Source: Tahibacter harae
Lineage (GTDB): Bacteria > Pseudomonadota > Gammaproteobacteria > Xanthomonadales > Rhodanobacteraceae
Direction: 5' to 3'
DNA: 64,000 bases
NCBI RefSeq assembly: GCF_024437735.1
Contig: NZ_JANFQO010000004.1
Span: 272,460-336,459 of the forward strand
Both the position numbers and the translations under genes were made by a program. This document shows, in pieces, positions 1-8,583 of the stretch. A model generated the notes under the pieces. That model made no database searches and was not told the origin of the DNA. It saw nothing but the letters and a program-made list of their open reading frames with translations. Numbering within the stretch: the first letter of the stretch is position 1; each line of letters begins with the position of its first letter.

Positions 1-307
1 CTGCCAGGGACTGGTGCTGACAGGCGGCCGGCCCGGCAGCAGTGTGGGTCAGGTCGCGCAGCCGGGCCGGCAACACGCCGCATTCGGCCTGGAAATGCTC
101 GATCGCGGCAGCTACCGAGCGCAACTCGGCCTCGTAGCGGAAAACCGGGCTGTACGGCGCATGGCGCAGCAAACTCGCCTGCCCGAGCAGCAGCACGGCA
201 ATGGCGAGACCAAGCAGTAACGCGATTTCCCGCAGCACATCGCCATACCGCCGGACCAGCATGGCGGCTGTGGCAGCGGCAGAACCTCCGTTTTTCGAGC
301 AACGCAT
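1..307 (-). CDS. Small pseudopilin-like membrane protein, C-terminus cut by window edge
   Basis: Translation from the ATG at 307, with AGGA about 6 bases upstream, gives at least 102 residues and runs off the left edge. It has a short polar N-terminus, one hydrophobic segment (about residues 25-48, ending in a run such as IAVLLLGQASLL), then a periplasmic-looking part with a helix of the form SVAAAIEHFQAECGVLP. That pattern (helix, FxAxxGxLP) resembles type II secretion pseudopilins and matches the neighbouring gene at 560-1108, so the two look like paralogs. No known partner genes are visible. Function is unknown; a processed pseudopilin role is only a possibility, since no clear prepilin cleavage site is seen. 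Confidence 0.55.
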   Translation of the reverse strand, partial: MRCSKNGGSAAATAAMLVRRYGDVLREIALLLGLAIAVLLLGQASLLRHAPYSPVFRYEAELRSVAAAIEHFQAECGVLPARLRDLTHTAAGPAACQHQSLA

Positions 308-559
308 AGAGTCCTGATGCGCCATAGCCACGTCACCGCTGCGATCACCGTTTGCGCCGGTGCAAGCCTTGCCCGGATCTACGGACGGCCTGCCAGTTCC
401 TGCCACCCCGACCGTGACGCCACCGGCCACGTCATCCCCCAACGGGAACGCCATGAAACCGGGCCGGCTTCCAGCACCGGAACGGGACGACGGCAAACAG
501 CACGCCGCCGTTGCAGGCCGAACTGCACGCAGACTGCCGGCTATCGGCATGCCCGCCGT

Positions 560-1108
560 TCACGGGCGCCGACCGATCCGCGGTACCAACTCCGCCACGG
601 CGGAAATCACGGCCTGCGTGAAAGAAAACGCAGCGATCACCAGCAAAATCGGGATGAGCAGAAATCCCAGCACCGGCCGGAATGGCTGTAGCCATGCCAG
701 CCACTCTTTGTGGGGATCGGGCCAGGGCCAGTGCCAGCTGCCGGGCTCGTCGCTGTCCGAGGCATAGTCGTCTGCCGTGCCGAATACCCTGTCCCGTCCT
801 GTCGAACGCACCACGAAAACCGCGTCGCTGGCAGATTTCCAATAGTGGAGATAGCCGTATCCGTCACGCAGCCCGCTCTCCCCAACGTAGCGCCGGCCCT
901 GGCAGACCGCGGGAACCGCAACCGGACCGATCAGCTCGTCGAGGCTGTACGGCAGGCGTCCGCAATCACTGCGGAAGTTTTCAACCGCCTGGGCTGTCAT
1001 CAACACCGCTGCTTTCCGCCCCATCCACTGGGTATCGCAACGCAGGCCGAATTCGGCAAAGGGCAGCAGCACCGCCACCGCCAGCAACAGCTTCCAATGC
1101 AAGGCCAT
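560..1108 (-). CDS. Small membrane protein with GspG-like periplasmic domain
   Basis: 182 residues from the ATG at 1108, preceded by a GGAG. An N-terminal hydrophobic helix (about 5-20) is followed by an AVENFRSDCGRLPYSLDEL segment and a tail reading FVVRSTGRDRVFGTADDY. This is the layout of GspG-type pseudopilins (helix, G-x-LP, then a SxGxDxxxGTxDD calcium-loop-like end). A second hydrophobic segment (LGFLLIPILLVIAAFSF) near residue 160 is not typical of pseudopilins, so it may be a two-pass membrane protein that borrowed the fold. It lies 252 bases before the paralog at the window edge on the same strand; that gap shows no gene. Confidence 0.6.
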   Translation of the reverse strand: MALHWKLLLAVAVLLPFAEFGLRCDTQWMGRKAAVLMTAQAVENFRSDCGRLPYSLDELIGPVAVPAVCQGRRYVGESGLRDGYGYLHYWKSASDAVFVVRSTGRDRVFGTADDYASDSDEPGSWHWPWPDPHKEWLAWLQPFRPVLGFLLIPILLVIAAFSFTQAVISAVAELVPRIGRRP

Positions 1109-1444
1109 GCGCCTGTACTCCGTGCCGTGCCCGCCCCGCGGCAAGACGCACGGCGCCGCCGCGCACGCGGCGCGTGCGATGGCTTCATGGCTTTGCGGGA
1201 AACGCGGGAAGATGTCCGGCAGCAGCGTGCTGCCGTGCGGACGTGACGGCTATGGACAAGCAGCGGCGCCCGCGGTTCCGCAGCTGGTGAAATGTGCAGC
1301 ACGTTCGCGGATGCGGCCTCGGCGCTGTCATGACAGCGCCGGTTCCATCACGGAAACAAACAGCCAGCGATCAAGCAGCCCTGAGCATCGGCCGCAGGCG
1401 CAACGCTGAACCCAAGCGCGCCTGCAACCGCCCTGCGCGCAACC
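1109..1444. other. Intergenic stretch with a perfect 20-bp palindrome
   Basis: No credible gene is seen. The only structured element is the perfect palindrome GGCGCTGTCATGACAGCGCC at 1321-1340, about 105 bases beyond the stop of the M20 hydrolase. No T-run follows it on either strand, so it is not a classical intrinsic terminator. It could be a Rho-dependent 3' end hairpin or an operator for the 560-1108 gene. Confidence 0.5.
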
Positions 1445-2743
1445 CTACTGCGCCGGCTTCGTGTTGAGGAAATCCACCGCCAGTTGAAGCATCGCCCGCG
1501 TGCCCACGTCCAGCGATTTTTCGTCGAGGAAGAACTTGGGCGAGTGATTGGGCGCGGCCTTGGCCAGATCCTGTCCCGGCGGCACCACGCCGACGAAGAA
1601 GTACAGGCCAGGTACTTCGTCGGAGAAGTAACTGAAGTCCTCGGCGACCATGTTGGGCGGCACGTCGATGACGTTGTCGGCGCCGACGGCACGCTCCAGG
1701 CTGGGGCGCATGCGTTTGGTCAGCGCGGCGTCGTTGCGCGTGACCGGATTGGTGGCCTCGGGCATGGGCGCTTCCAGTTCCACCCGCGCGCCCTGTGCCT
1801 GTGCCACGCCTTCGGCGGTGCGGTGCAGGCGCTGGAACAGGTCGTCGCGCATAGCCTTGTCGAAGGTGCGCACGGTGCCTTCCAGCTCCACCTTGTCCGG
1901 AATGATGTTGTAGCGCACGCCGCCCTGGAACATGCCGAAGGTGAGCACGGCCGGCAGCTTGGAAATGTCCATCTGACGGCTGACGATGGTCTGCGCCTGC
2001 GACACGATGGCCGCCGCAGTGACGATGGGATCGACGCCGCGCCAGGGCTGGGCGCCGTGGGTCTGGGATCCGAACACGCGGATCTTGAAGCGGTCCGAGC
2101 CGGCCAGCAGCGGGCCTTCGCGCACGCCGACCTGGCCGGCGTGCAAGGTGTAGAACACATGCAGGCCGAATACCGCATCGGGTTTCCAGTCGCGGAACAG
2201 GCCTTCCTTGAGCATCAGGCGGGCGCCGCCTTCCTCGCCCGGCGGCGAGCCTTCCTCGGCGGGCTGGAAGATGAACATGACTTCGCCGGCCAGATCCTGC
2301 TTCATGCCGGCCAGCGCGGTGGCGACGCCCAGCGCGATCGCCGCGTGCGCGTCGTGGCCGCAGGCATGCATCACGCCGACGTCCTGGCCGCCGTAGGTGC
2401 TGCGCACCTTGGAGGCGAACGGCAGGTCGACTTCCTCGGTCACCGGCAGCGCGTCGATGTCGGCGCGGATGGCCAGGCGCGGGCCGGGCCTGCCGCCCTT
2501 GAGCCAGCCGATCACGCCGGTATGCGCGACGCCGGTCTTGACCTCGAAGCCCAGCTTCTTCAACTGCGCGGCGATCACACCGGCGGTGCGCTTCTCGCGG
2601 TTGCCCAGCTCCGGGTTCTGGTGAAAATCGCGCCTCCATTTCACCACCTGCTCGTTCACGCCCGCGGCGGCGGCAGTCGTGTCGGCGGCCAGCGCCGGAG
2701 CGGCGGCGAGAGCGGTCAGCAGGGCAACGCAGATTCGGCGCAT
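1445..2743 (-). CDS. Exported M20 family metallohydrolase (amidohydrolase)
   Basis: 432 residues from the ATG at 2743, chosen because it starts a clean signal peptide (MRRICVALLTALAAAPALA). Family features follow in order: RRDFHQNPELGNRE near the mature N-terminus, ADIDALPVTEE, MHACGHDAHAA with the metal-binding Cys/His cluster, FQPAEEGSPPGEEGGA with the catalytic Glu pair, and SHFxxH-type HSPKFFLDE near the end. M20D enzymes (hippurate, IAA-amino acid and N-acyl amino acid hydrolases) remove the acyl group from amino acids; the real substrate cannot be told here. The signal peptide places it in the periplasm or outside. It appears monocistronic, 148 bases beyond zapE. Confidence 0.9.
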   Translation of the reverse strand: MRRICVALLTALAAAPALAADTTAAAAGVNEQVVKWRRDFHQNPELGNREKRTAGVIAAQLKKLGFEVKTGVAHTGVIGWLKGGRPGPRLAIRADIDALPVTEEVDLPFASKVRSTYGGQDVGVMHACGHDAHAAIALGVATALAGMKQDLAGEVMFIFQPAEEGSPPGEEGGARLMLKEGLFRDWKPDAVFGLHVFYTLHAGQVGVREGPLLAGSDRFKIRVFGSQTHGAQPWRGVDPIVTAAAIVSQAQTIVSRQMDISKLPAVLTFGMFQGGVRYNIIPDKVELEGTVRTFDKAMRDDLFQRLHRTAEGVAQAQGARVELEAPMPEATNPVTRNDAALTKRMRPSLERAVGADNVIDVPPNMVAEDFSYFSDEVPGLYFFVGVVPPGQDLAKAAPNHSPKFFLDEKSLDVGTRAMLQLAVDFLNTKPAQ

Positions 2744-2891
2744 GGCAGTGGGTCTCCGCGGAAAATCCGATGGTAGGGCAAAGGGTGGCGGGGCGTTCCA
2801 GTGGACTTTGGTCTGGCGCGGGCGCGCGCTCCGCCGCTGTCCATGGCGCACAGCGCGGCCCGGCGCGAATCCCAATCGCCAGTCCCCGCCC

Positions 2892-3977
2892 TCAAGGCAG
2901 GTGCTCCCGCGCCAGATAGTCTTCGCTCTGCATCTCGATTAGCCGCGACTCGGTGCGGCTGAACTCCGCGCGCAGGCGCTCGCCGTCGTAGAGGTCGATG
3001 ATGGGCACGGCGGCGGACAGGATCAGCTTGACGTGGCGGTCGTAGAACTCGTCCACCATTTCGATGAAGCGCCGCGCCGCATCTTCCATGGTCGGCGTGA
3101 ACTGCGGCACGCCGGAGACGATGACGCTGCCGTAGAGCTTGCCGATCTCGATGTAGTCGGCCACCGCGCGCGGACCTTCGCAGATCGCCTCGAAGGCGAA
3201 CCACACCACGTCCTCGGCCAGGCGCAGCACCGGGATGCCGCGGTCGTGGACGCGGATTTGCGTCTGCGCCAGTGCCGCGCCGTGGCTGATGCGCTGGAAG
3301 CAGTCGCCCAGGGCGCGCTCGGCGTCATGGCCCAGCGGGTGATGGAATACGCGCGCCTGGGTCAGCGCGCGCAGGCGCCAGTCCTGCGCCGAGACGATCT
3401 CGAACACCGTGCAGTGCTGCTGGATCAGCGCGATGGCCGGCAGGAAGCGATCGCGCTGCAGGCCGTTCGCGTACAGGTTCGGCGGCGCGGTATTGGAGGT
3501 GGTGACCAGGCATACGCCGCGCGCGAACAGATGCTTGAGCAGGCCGCCCAGGATCATTGCATCGCCGATGTCGCTGACGAAGAACTCGTCCAGGCACAGC
3601 ACGCGCGCCCCGGCGGCGATGGTCTCCGCCACGTCGGCCAGCGGATCCTCGCGCCCCGGCAGATCCTTCAGCTGCGCCTGCACCTCGCGCATGAAGCGGT
3701 GGTAGTGCACACGCTTTTTCTGCGCCAGCGGCAGCTGCTCGTAGAACAGGTCGATCAGGAACGTCTTGCCGCGGCCCACACCGCCCCAGAGGTACAGCCC
3801 GCGCACCGCGGCCGGCGCGGCGAAGCGCGCGCGCAGGCGCGCGAACAGGCCGGCGGGTTCGCTTGCCAGCAGCTCGGTGCTGATGCGGTCCAGCTCGGCC
3901 AGGACGGCGCGCTGGGCGGCATCGTCCTGCCAGTCGCCGCGGGCGACGCCGGCGCGGTAATGCGCGCTCGCGCTCAC
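2892..3977 (-). CDS. zapE: Cell division protein ZapE (AFG1-like ATPase)
   Basis: 361 residues from a GTG at 3977 whose GTGA overlaps the stop of the upstream hydrolase gene by 4 bases; no ATG fits. Walker A is GGVGRGKTFLIDLFY, Walker B LCLDEFFVSDIGDAMIL, with the ZapE-typical HFHRFM-like HYHRFMREVQ and the TTSNTAPPNLYANGLQR sensor region. ZapE is a Z-ring-associated P-loop ATPase acting in late division and under low oxygen. Length agrees with the family (about 360-380). Co-translation with the upstream alpha/beta hydrolase is suggested by the overlap, but the two have no known functional link. Confidence 0.93.
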   Translation of the reverse strand: MSASAHYRAGVARGDWQDDAAQRAVLAELDRISTELLASEPAGLFARLRARFAAPAAVRGLYLWGGVGRGKTFLIDLFYEQLPLAQKKRVHYHRFMREVQAQLKDLPGREDPLADVAETIAAGARVLCLDEFFVSDIGDAMILGGLLKHLFARGVCLVTTSNTAPPNLYANGLQRDRFLPAIALIQQHCTVFEIVSAQDWRLRALTQARVFHHPLGHDAERALGDCFQRISHGAALAQTQIRVHDRGIPVLRLAEDVVWFAFEAICEGPRAVADYIEIGKLYGSVIVSGVPQFTPTMEDAARRFIEMVDEFYDRHVKLILSAAVPIIDLYDGERLRAEFSRTESRLIEMQSEDYLAREHLP

Positions 3978-4657
3978 TCCGCGGTACGCAGCGGCGGCAG
4001 GTTGTCGCGTACGCCGTTCTTCACTGCGCCGCGCAGATCCATCAGCCGGCGGTGGAAGAAATGGCTGGTATCGGGCATGCGCACCAGCTGCGGCGGCTTG
4101 GGCAGGCCGGCGACCCAGGCGAACACGGCCGCCGGATCGACCACTTCGTCGGCCTCGCCCTGCACGATCAGCCAGGGGCATTCCGGCAGCGTCACGGCGG
4201 AAAAATCCCAGCGCCCCACCGGCGGAGCAATCTGGATCAGCTGCTGTACGCCCAGCGTGTGCGCCGCGCGCAACGCGACGTAGCTGCCGAAGGAAAAGCC
4301 CGCCAGCCACAGCGCGTCGCCGGGGCGTTCGCGCCGCAGCCATCCGGCCACGGCGACGAGATCGTCGGTTTCGCCCTGGCCTTCGTCGTAGCTGCCGGCG
4401 GAGTTGCCCACGCCGCGGAAATTGAACCGCACCGTGGCCAGGCCCAGCTCGACCAGCGAGCGCGAGACCATGGTCACGACCTTGTTGTGCATGGTTCCGC
4501 CGTGCAGCGGATGCGGATGGCAGACGATGGCGGCGCCGCGGCGCGCCTCCTGTTCCGGCAGTTCCACCAGGCATTCCAGCACGCCGGCGGGTCCGTGGAG
4601 TTCCAGTGCGCCGGACTGGGCGGGAAAGGCCGGCTGGGAAGTGGGCGATGCGCTCAT
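3974..4657 (-). CDS. Small cytoplasmic alpha/beta hydrolase (COG2945 type)
   Basis: 227 residues from the ATG at 4657. It has CHPHPLHGGTMHNKVV near residue 45, FNFRGVGNSAGSYDEGQGE (family signature), the nucleophile elbow GFSFGSYVA, the acid in GEADEVVDP and a late DTSHFFHRR supplying His. This matches predicted COG2945 hydrolases, probably esterases of unknown substrate, with no signal peptide. It overlaps zapE by 4 bases. A TACAAT hexamer ends only 6 bases before the ATG, so the mRNA may be leaderless or nearly so. Confidence 0.85.
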   Translation of the reverse strand: MSASPTSQPAFPAQSGALELHGPAGVLECLVELPEQEARRGAAIVCHPHPLHGGTMHNKVVTMVSRSLVELGLATVRFNFRGVGNSAGSYDEGQGETDDLVAVAGWLRRERPGDALWLAGFSFGSYVALRAAHTLGVQQLIQIAPPVGRWDFSAVTLPECPWLIVQGEADEVVDPAAVFAWVAGLPKPPQLVRMPDTSHFFHRRLMDLRGAVKNGVRDNLPPLRTAE

Positions 4658-4979
4658 CCGCCGATTGTAGCCAAGCACCGCCGGCCCGGCGACGCGCGCT
4701 GTTTCCCGCCAGGACGCTGCCACGCGAGACTTGGCTGTCGCGCCGCGCCCCCGTGGCCGCCGCCGCGGTAGCGGCCCGCGCCGTTGCGCCCTGTGGCGCG
4801 CATCGCAGCGGCATTGGGCCGCGGCCGCTGCGGCGCCCCCTGCGCCGTTGCGCCATCCGGCCGGGACCGCCGCACGACTGCGCGCTGGTTCGCAGTCCGC
4901 CGCCCGGCCTATGGATTTGTGCGTGGGCCGGCTGCACAGTCGCCGGTCTTCGTTTTGTACGCTCCCAGGGGAGAACATC
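4658..4979. other. Divergent intergenic region
   Basis: 322 bases between the divergent hydrolase and the protease genes. Apart from the TACAAT near 4664 and the AGGGGAG ribosome-binding site before 4980, I see no gene, repeat or clear operator. Confidence 0.5.
4664..4669 (-). promoter_or_regulatory. -10 element TACAAT just before the hydrolase start
   Basis: On the minus strand TACAAT lies 6 bases upstream of the ATG at 4657, placing transcription start at or next to the start codon. A weak -35 (GTCGCC) sits about 18 bases further up. No Shine-Dalgarno sequence is visible, which fits a leaderless transcript. Confidence 0.45.
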
Positions 4980-6950
4980 ATGTCGCACTACCCGACGCTG
5001 GGCCGCACCGTTGCCGGCCTGATGCTGCTGGCCGCCGCCGGCGGCGCGGCGGCGGCCGGGCTGTGGTCGGAAGCCAACGCGCCGCTGCGGCTGGACGGCA
5101 ACGGCCCGCAGCCGGCGAACTACCGCAGCCTGCTGCTCGATGTCCCGGCCGTGACGGCAGCGCTGGACGAAGCCGTCGCCAGCGGCACCCCGTTCCCGCT
5201 GCCGCGGCCCGACGGCAGCTACGCCGCCTTCGTACTGGAGGATTCCGGCACCTTGTCGCCGGAACTCGCGGCAAAATTCCCCGAGCTGCGCAGCCTGCGC
5301 GGCCGCGACGCCGACGGCAACCGCCTGCGCCTGGACATGTCGGTACTGGGGCTGCAAGCGCTGGTGTTCGACCAGGACGGCAGCTGGGTGGTGCAGCCCG
5401 GCACGCTGGGCCTGGGACCGGACTACCTCGCCTTCCGCCGCAGCGACGCCGCCGCCAGCGGACGCTTCCGCTGCGACGTGCACGGACGCGACGAAACGCC
5501 CGGGGAACACGTGCGCAATTCGCCCCAGCCGAATACGGTGACCGGCGCCAACCGGCGCGTGCTGCGCATCGCGGTCGCCGCCACCGGCGAATACACCGCG
5601 TTCTTCGGCGGTACCGTGAATGCCGGGCAGGCGGCGATTGCCGCGGCGGTCAACCGCGTCAACGAGGTTTATGGCAACGAGTTCAGCGTGACCCTGCAGC
5701 TGGTCGCCAACAACAATCTGGTCGTCTACACCAACAGCGGAACCGATCCGTATACCAATAACAGTGGCAGCACCATGCTGGGCCAGAACCAGACCAACCT
5801 GGACAGCGTGATCGGCAATGCCAACTACGACCTGGGCCATGTATTCAGCACCGGCGGCGGCGGCGTTGCCACGCTCAACTCGGTCTGCAGCAATTCGACC
5901 AAGGCGCGCGGCGTCACCGGCAGCGGCGCGCCCACCGGGGATCCGTTCTGGATCGACTACGTCGCGCACGAAATGGGCCACCAGTTCGGCGGCAGCCATA
6001 CCTTCAACAGCGAAACCAGCTCCTGCGGCGGCGGCAACCGCAGCGGCGGCGCGGCCTACGAGACCGGCAGCGGCTCCACCATACAGGCCTATGCCGGCAT
6101 CTGCGGCAGCGACGACCTGCAACCCAACTCCGATCCGTATTTCCACGCCAAGAGCCTGGAACAGATGCAGGCGCGCCTGGACGCCGTGCCGTCCTGCGGC
6201 AGCTCCACGCCCAATCCCAGCAGCGCGCCGGTGATTCCGGCCATGACGACGAGCTATGCAATCCCTGCGCGCACGCCGTTCCGCCTGATCGGGCCCGTGG
6301 CGACGGACGCCGACGGCGACAGCCTGAGCTACGCCTGGGAGGAATACGACCTGGGCGTGAGCACCCCAATCAATGTCGACAATGGCAGCAGCCCCATCAT
6401 CCGCTCGTTCAATCCCACTGCCAGCCGCCAACGCATGGTGCCGCGGCTGTCCGCCCTGCTGAGCAATGCGAACCTGCCCGGCGAGATCCTGCCGCAGGTG
6501 GACCGCACCGCCCTGCGCTTCCGCCTGACCGTGCGCGACAACCACGCCGGCGGCGGCCGCAGCAGCAGCGCCGACATGCCGGCGATACGGGTGGTCGGCA
6601 GCAGCGGGCCGTTCCAGGTCACCACGCCGAACACGGCGCTGAACTGGGCCGCCGGCATTCCGCACACCGTGACCTGGGACGTGGCCAACACCACCGCCGC
6701 GCCGATCTCCTGCGCCAGCGTCGCCATCGACATCTCCAGCGACGGCGGCGCCAGTTGGGCCGCAGTGCTGCGCAGTGCGACGCCGAACGACGGCAGCGAG
6801 AACGTCGTCATCCCCGGCGCACTGACCGGCAGCCAGGCGCGCATCCGCGTGCGCTGCCCCGACAATATTTTCTTCGATATTTCCAATGTGAACTTCAGCG
6901 TGAGCGCGTCGAACGACGGGATCTTCTACGACTCGTTCGAGACGCGCTGA
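4980..6950 (+). CDS. Secreted reprolysin-like zinc metalloprotease
   Basis: 656 residues from the ATG at 4980 (AGGGGAG upstream), beginning with a signal peptide that ends around AAAAAG. A propeptide-like part (to about residue 170) precedes the catalytic domain, which carries the metzincin zinc motif HEMGHQFGGSHTF near residue 325. A Met-turn is not obvious. After it come PKD/cadherin-like beta domains (VATDADGDSLSYAWEEYD) and a final domain with FQVTTPNTALNWAAG. It ends in IFYDSFETR, resembling the IF-x-D-G-F-E tails of many secreted Xanthomonadales proteins. Likely an extracellular protease; substrate unknown. No immediate operon partner. Confidence 0.88.
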   Translation: MSHYPTLGRTVAGLMLLAAAGGAAAAGLWSEANAPLRLDGNGPQPANYRSLLLDVPAVTAALDEAVASGTPFPLPRPDGSYAAFVLEDSGTLSPELAAKFPELRSLRGRDADGNRLRLDMSVLGLQALVFDQDGSWVVQPGTLGLGPDYLAFRRSDAAASGRFRCDVHGRDETPGEHVRNSPQPNTVTGANRRVLRIAVAATGEYTAFFGGTVNAGQAAIAAAVNRVNEVYGNEFSVTLQLVANNNLVVYTNSGTDPYTNNSGSTMLGQNQTNLDSVIGNANYDLGHVFSTGGGGVATLNSVCSNSTKARGVTGSGAPTGDPFWIDYVAHEMGHQFGGSHTFNSETSSCGGGNRSGGAAYETGSGSTIQAYAGICGSDDLQPNSDPYFHAKSLEQMQARLDAVPSCGSSTPNPSSAPVIPAMTTSYAIPARTPFRLIGPVATDADGDSLSYAWEEYDLGVSTPINVDNGSSPIIRSFNPTASRQRMVPRLSALLSNANLPGEILPQVDRTALRFRLTVRDNHAGGGRSSSADMPAIRVVGSSGPFQVTTPNTALNWAAGIPHTVTWDVANTTAAPISCASVAIDISSDGGASWAAVLRSATPNDGSENVVIPGALTGSQARIRVRCPDNIFFDISNVNFSVSASNDGIFYDSFETR

Positions 6951-7183
6951 GGCGCAGCGCGCATCGTTGCGGCGCTGCCGCTCGACGGCGCCGCGGCACA
7001 CCGGTGGCGCGCTGCCGGCCGGCGCGCCGCAGACCGCAGCGCCTCGGGCCGCCCACACCTGGCACCACGCCGGACACAGCGCCACCAGCGACAGCGCGCC
7101 GGATGCAACGCCCCGGCCACGCGCCGCCGGCAGAAGGCACCGCAGCCCGGCCTTCGCCGGTCGGCCCACGATCGTCGGGCGGG

Positions 7184-7729
7184 CTAAGCACCCGCAGCGC
7201 CCCGGTACGGATCGTTGCCCCAGCTTTGATGCACCACCCAGCCCAGCGCCACCAACGCCGGGACAGCCAGCAGCAGCGGCGGCAACAGGATGCGATTGCG
7301 CAGCAGGCCGGGAATCTCCAGGCGGCCCACTTCGGCGCCGCCGCGGTACAGGCTCAGCTGCGACGGAAGGAAACCGCGCGGCGGCGGTACGCTCCAGCCC
7401 GCGTCTTCGCCGGCCGGCTGCAGCGTGATCGCGCCGGCGCGCAGGAACGAGGATCGGCTGTGGACGCGCGCCAGCTCCATCTCGCCCTGCAGCAGGGTAT
7501 ACCGCTGGTCGGCCTGCAGGCGGCTCCAGACGGCCCGCAGCACGCCGCGGCGGCCGCGGGCCAGATCAGCTGCACGGCGTTCGCTGCGGATCACGTATTC
7601 GCCGCCGTCCAGACGCAGCGCGGCCAGGCCATTGAAGTCCGCCTGCGCGATCTCACCTACACGACGGCCCTGCGCCAGCACCACGTAGTGCACGGCGCGG
7701 CTCTCGTCGACGATCTTCAGCTCCAGCAC
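7184..7729 (-). CDS. Hypothetical protein with C-terminal membrane anchor
   Basis: 181 residues from a GTG at 7729; no better start is visible and the ribosome site is weak. The first 140 residues look like a beta-rich cytoplasmic domain (repeated short strands, as in LHYVVL, GEYVIRSERRAAD, RYTLLQGEMELARV), followed by one hydrophobic stretch (about 143-165, ILLPPLLLAVPALVALGWV) and a short tail. The design recalls tail-anchored proteins of unknown function with LURP/tubby-like repeats. Divergent from acpH across 45 bases. I do not recognise a named family. Confidence 0.65.
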   Translation of the reverse strand: MLELKIVDESRAVHYVVLAQGRRVGEIAQADFNGLAALRLDGGEYVIRSERRAADLARGRRGVLRAVWSRLQADQRYTLLQGEMELARVHSRSSFLRAGAITLQPAGEDAGWSVPPPRGFLPSQLSLYRGGAEVGRLEIPGLLRNRILLPPLLLAVPALVALGWVVHQSWGNDPYRGAAGA

Positions 7730-7774
7730 GGCGGTCTCATTCGTGGCAATGCCTCAGCGTAGTATCCCGACACC

Positions 7775-8365
7775 ATGAATTTTCTGGCCCACGCCCTGCT
7801 CGCCGGCGAGGACGACGAACTGATCCTGGGCTGCCTGCTCGGCGACTTCATCCACGGCCGCATCGCACCCGGCCTGCGGCCTGTCGTCGAACAGGGCGTG
7901 CGCCTGCACCGCGCCGTGGACGTGCATACCGACGCCCATCCTGTCGTGGCCGGCCTGCGCAGCCATATCCCCGCGCCGTTCCGCCGCTATGCCGGCATCC
8001 TGCTGGACATCTGGTTCGATCATCTGCTCGCGCGCGACTTCGGCCGGTGGAGCCGTACGCAGCTGCGGGATTATTCGCAACAGCTGCGCGATCTGCTGCG
8101 CAGGCACGACGCGGAACTACCCGAGGAAATGCGCCGCTTCGCCGCCTACATGGAGCGCAACGGCCTGCCCGCGGCCTATGCCGATCCCGCCGTGGCCGGC
8201 CGCGCCATCGCCGGCGTGGGCCAGCGCCTGCGCCGCGAGAACCCGCTGCACGAGGCGCTGCCGCTGCTGCAGCAGCTGGACCCGCTGCTGGAAGCCGGCT
8301 TCCGCGAATTCTTCCCGCAACTGCAGCAGTTTGTGCGGGAATGGCGGGCGGCTCAGGCGGGCTAG
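7775..8365 (+). CDS. acpH: Acyl carrier protein phosphodiesterase AcpH
   Basis: 196 residues starting MNFLAHALLAG, the family's opening. It has the hallmark GCLLGDFIHGR and LHRAVDVHTDAHP, whose Asp and His residues belong to the HD-like metal site, and YAGILLDIWFDHLLARDF. AcpH hydrolyses the 4'-phosphopantetheine arm from holo-ACP in the cytoplasm. Full family length. The downstream 218-base gap holds the terminator of the convergent cytochrome gene. Confidence 0.92.
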   Translation: MNFLAHALLAGEDDELILGCLLGDFIHGRIAPGLRPVVEQGVRLHRAVDVHTDAHPVVAGLRSHIPAPFRRYAGILLDIWFDHLLARDFGRWSRTQLRDYSQQLRDLLRRHDAELPEEMRRFAAYMERNGLPAAYADPAVAGRAIAGVGQRLRRENPLHEALPLLQQLDPLLEAGFREFFPQLQQFVREWRAAQAG

Positions 8366-8500
8366 GACACGCGCTCCGGCGGCGAGCCGGAGCGGAACGC
8401 CGCCTCTCGCCTTCGGTTGCGCCGCTGCGGCAACCGGCACGCAAGCGGCGGCGCGCGGATCGACAGCCCACAGGCCGGACGACAAGCCGCATCGGCCAGC

Positions 8501-8544
8501 CCAAAAAGAAAACCGGCGGGACGCGCTCTACGCATCCCGCCGGT
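8501..8544 (-). terminator. Intrinsic terminator of the cytochrome c5 gene
   Basis: A 10-bp stem (ACCGGCGGGA at 8512-8521 with TCCCGCCGGT at 8535-8544) is extended by three more pairs around a CTCTA-type loop. Read on the minus strand it is followed by TTTTCTTTTT. It lies 40 bases after the cytochrome stop and faces acpH. Confidence 0.85.
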
Positions 8545-8583
8545 CTGTCATACCGCTGTGCTCGCGTGGCGGCGCGGGCTTGC

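Noticed and set aside
317..691. ORFs in the 308-559 gap
   Set aside because: They overlap the 560-1108 gene antisense and have no start signals.
2892..7169. 1425-codon minus-strand frame
   Set aside because: It runs through the zapE frame and antisense to the hydrolase and protease. The real gene in it is zapE; the rest has no coding features.
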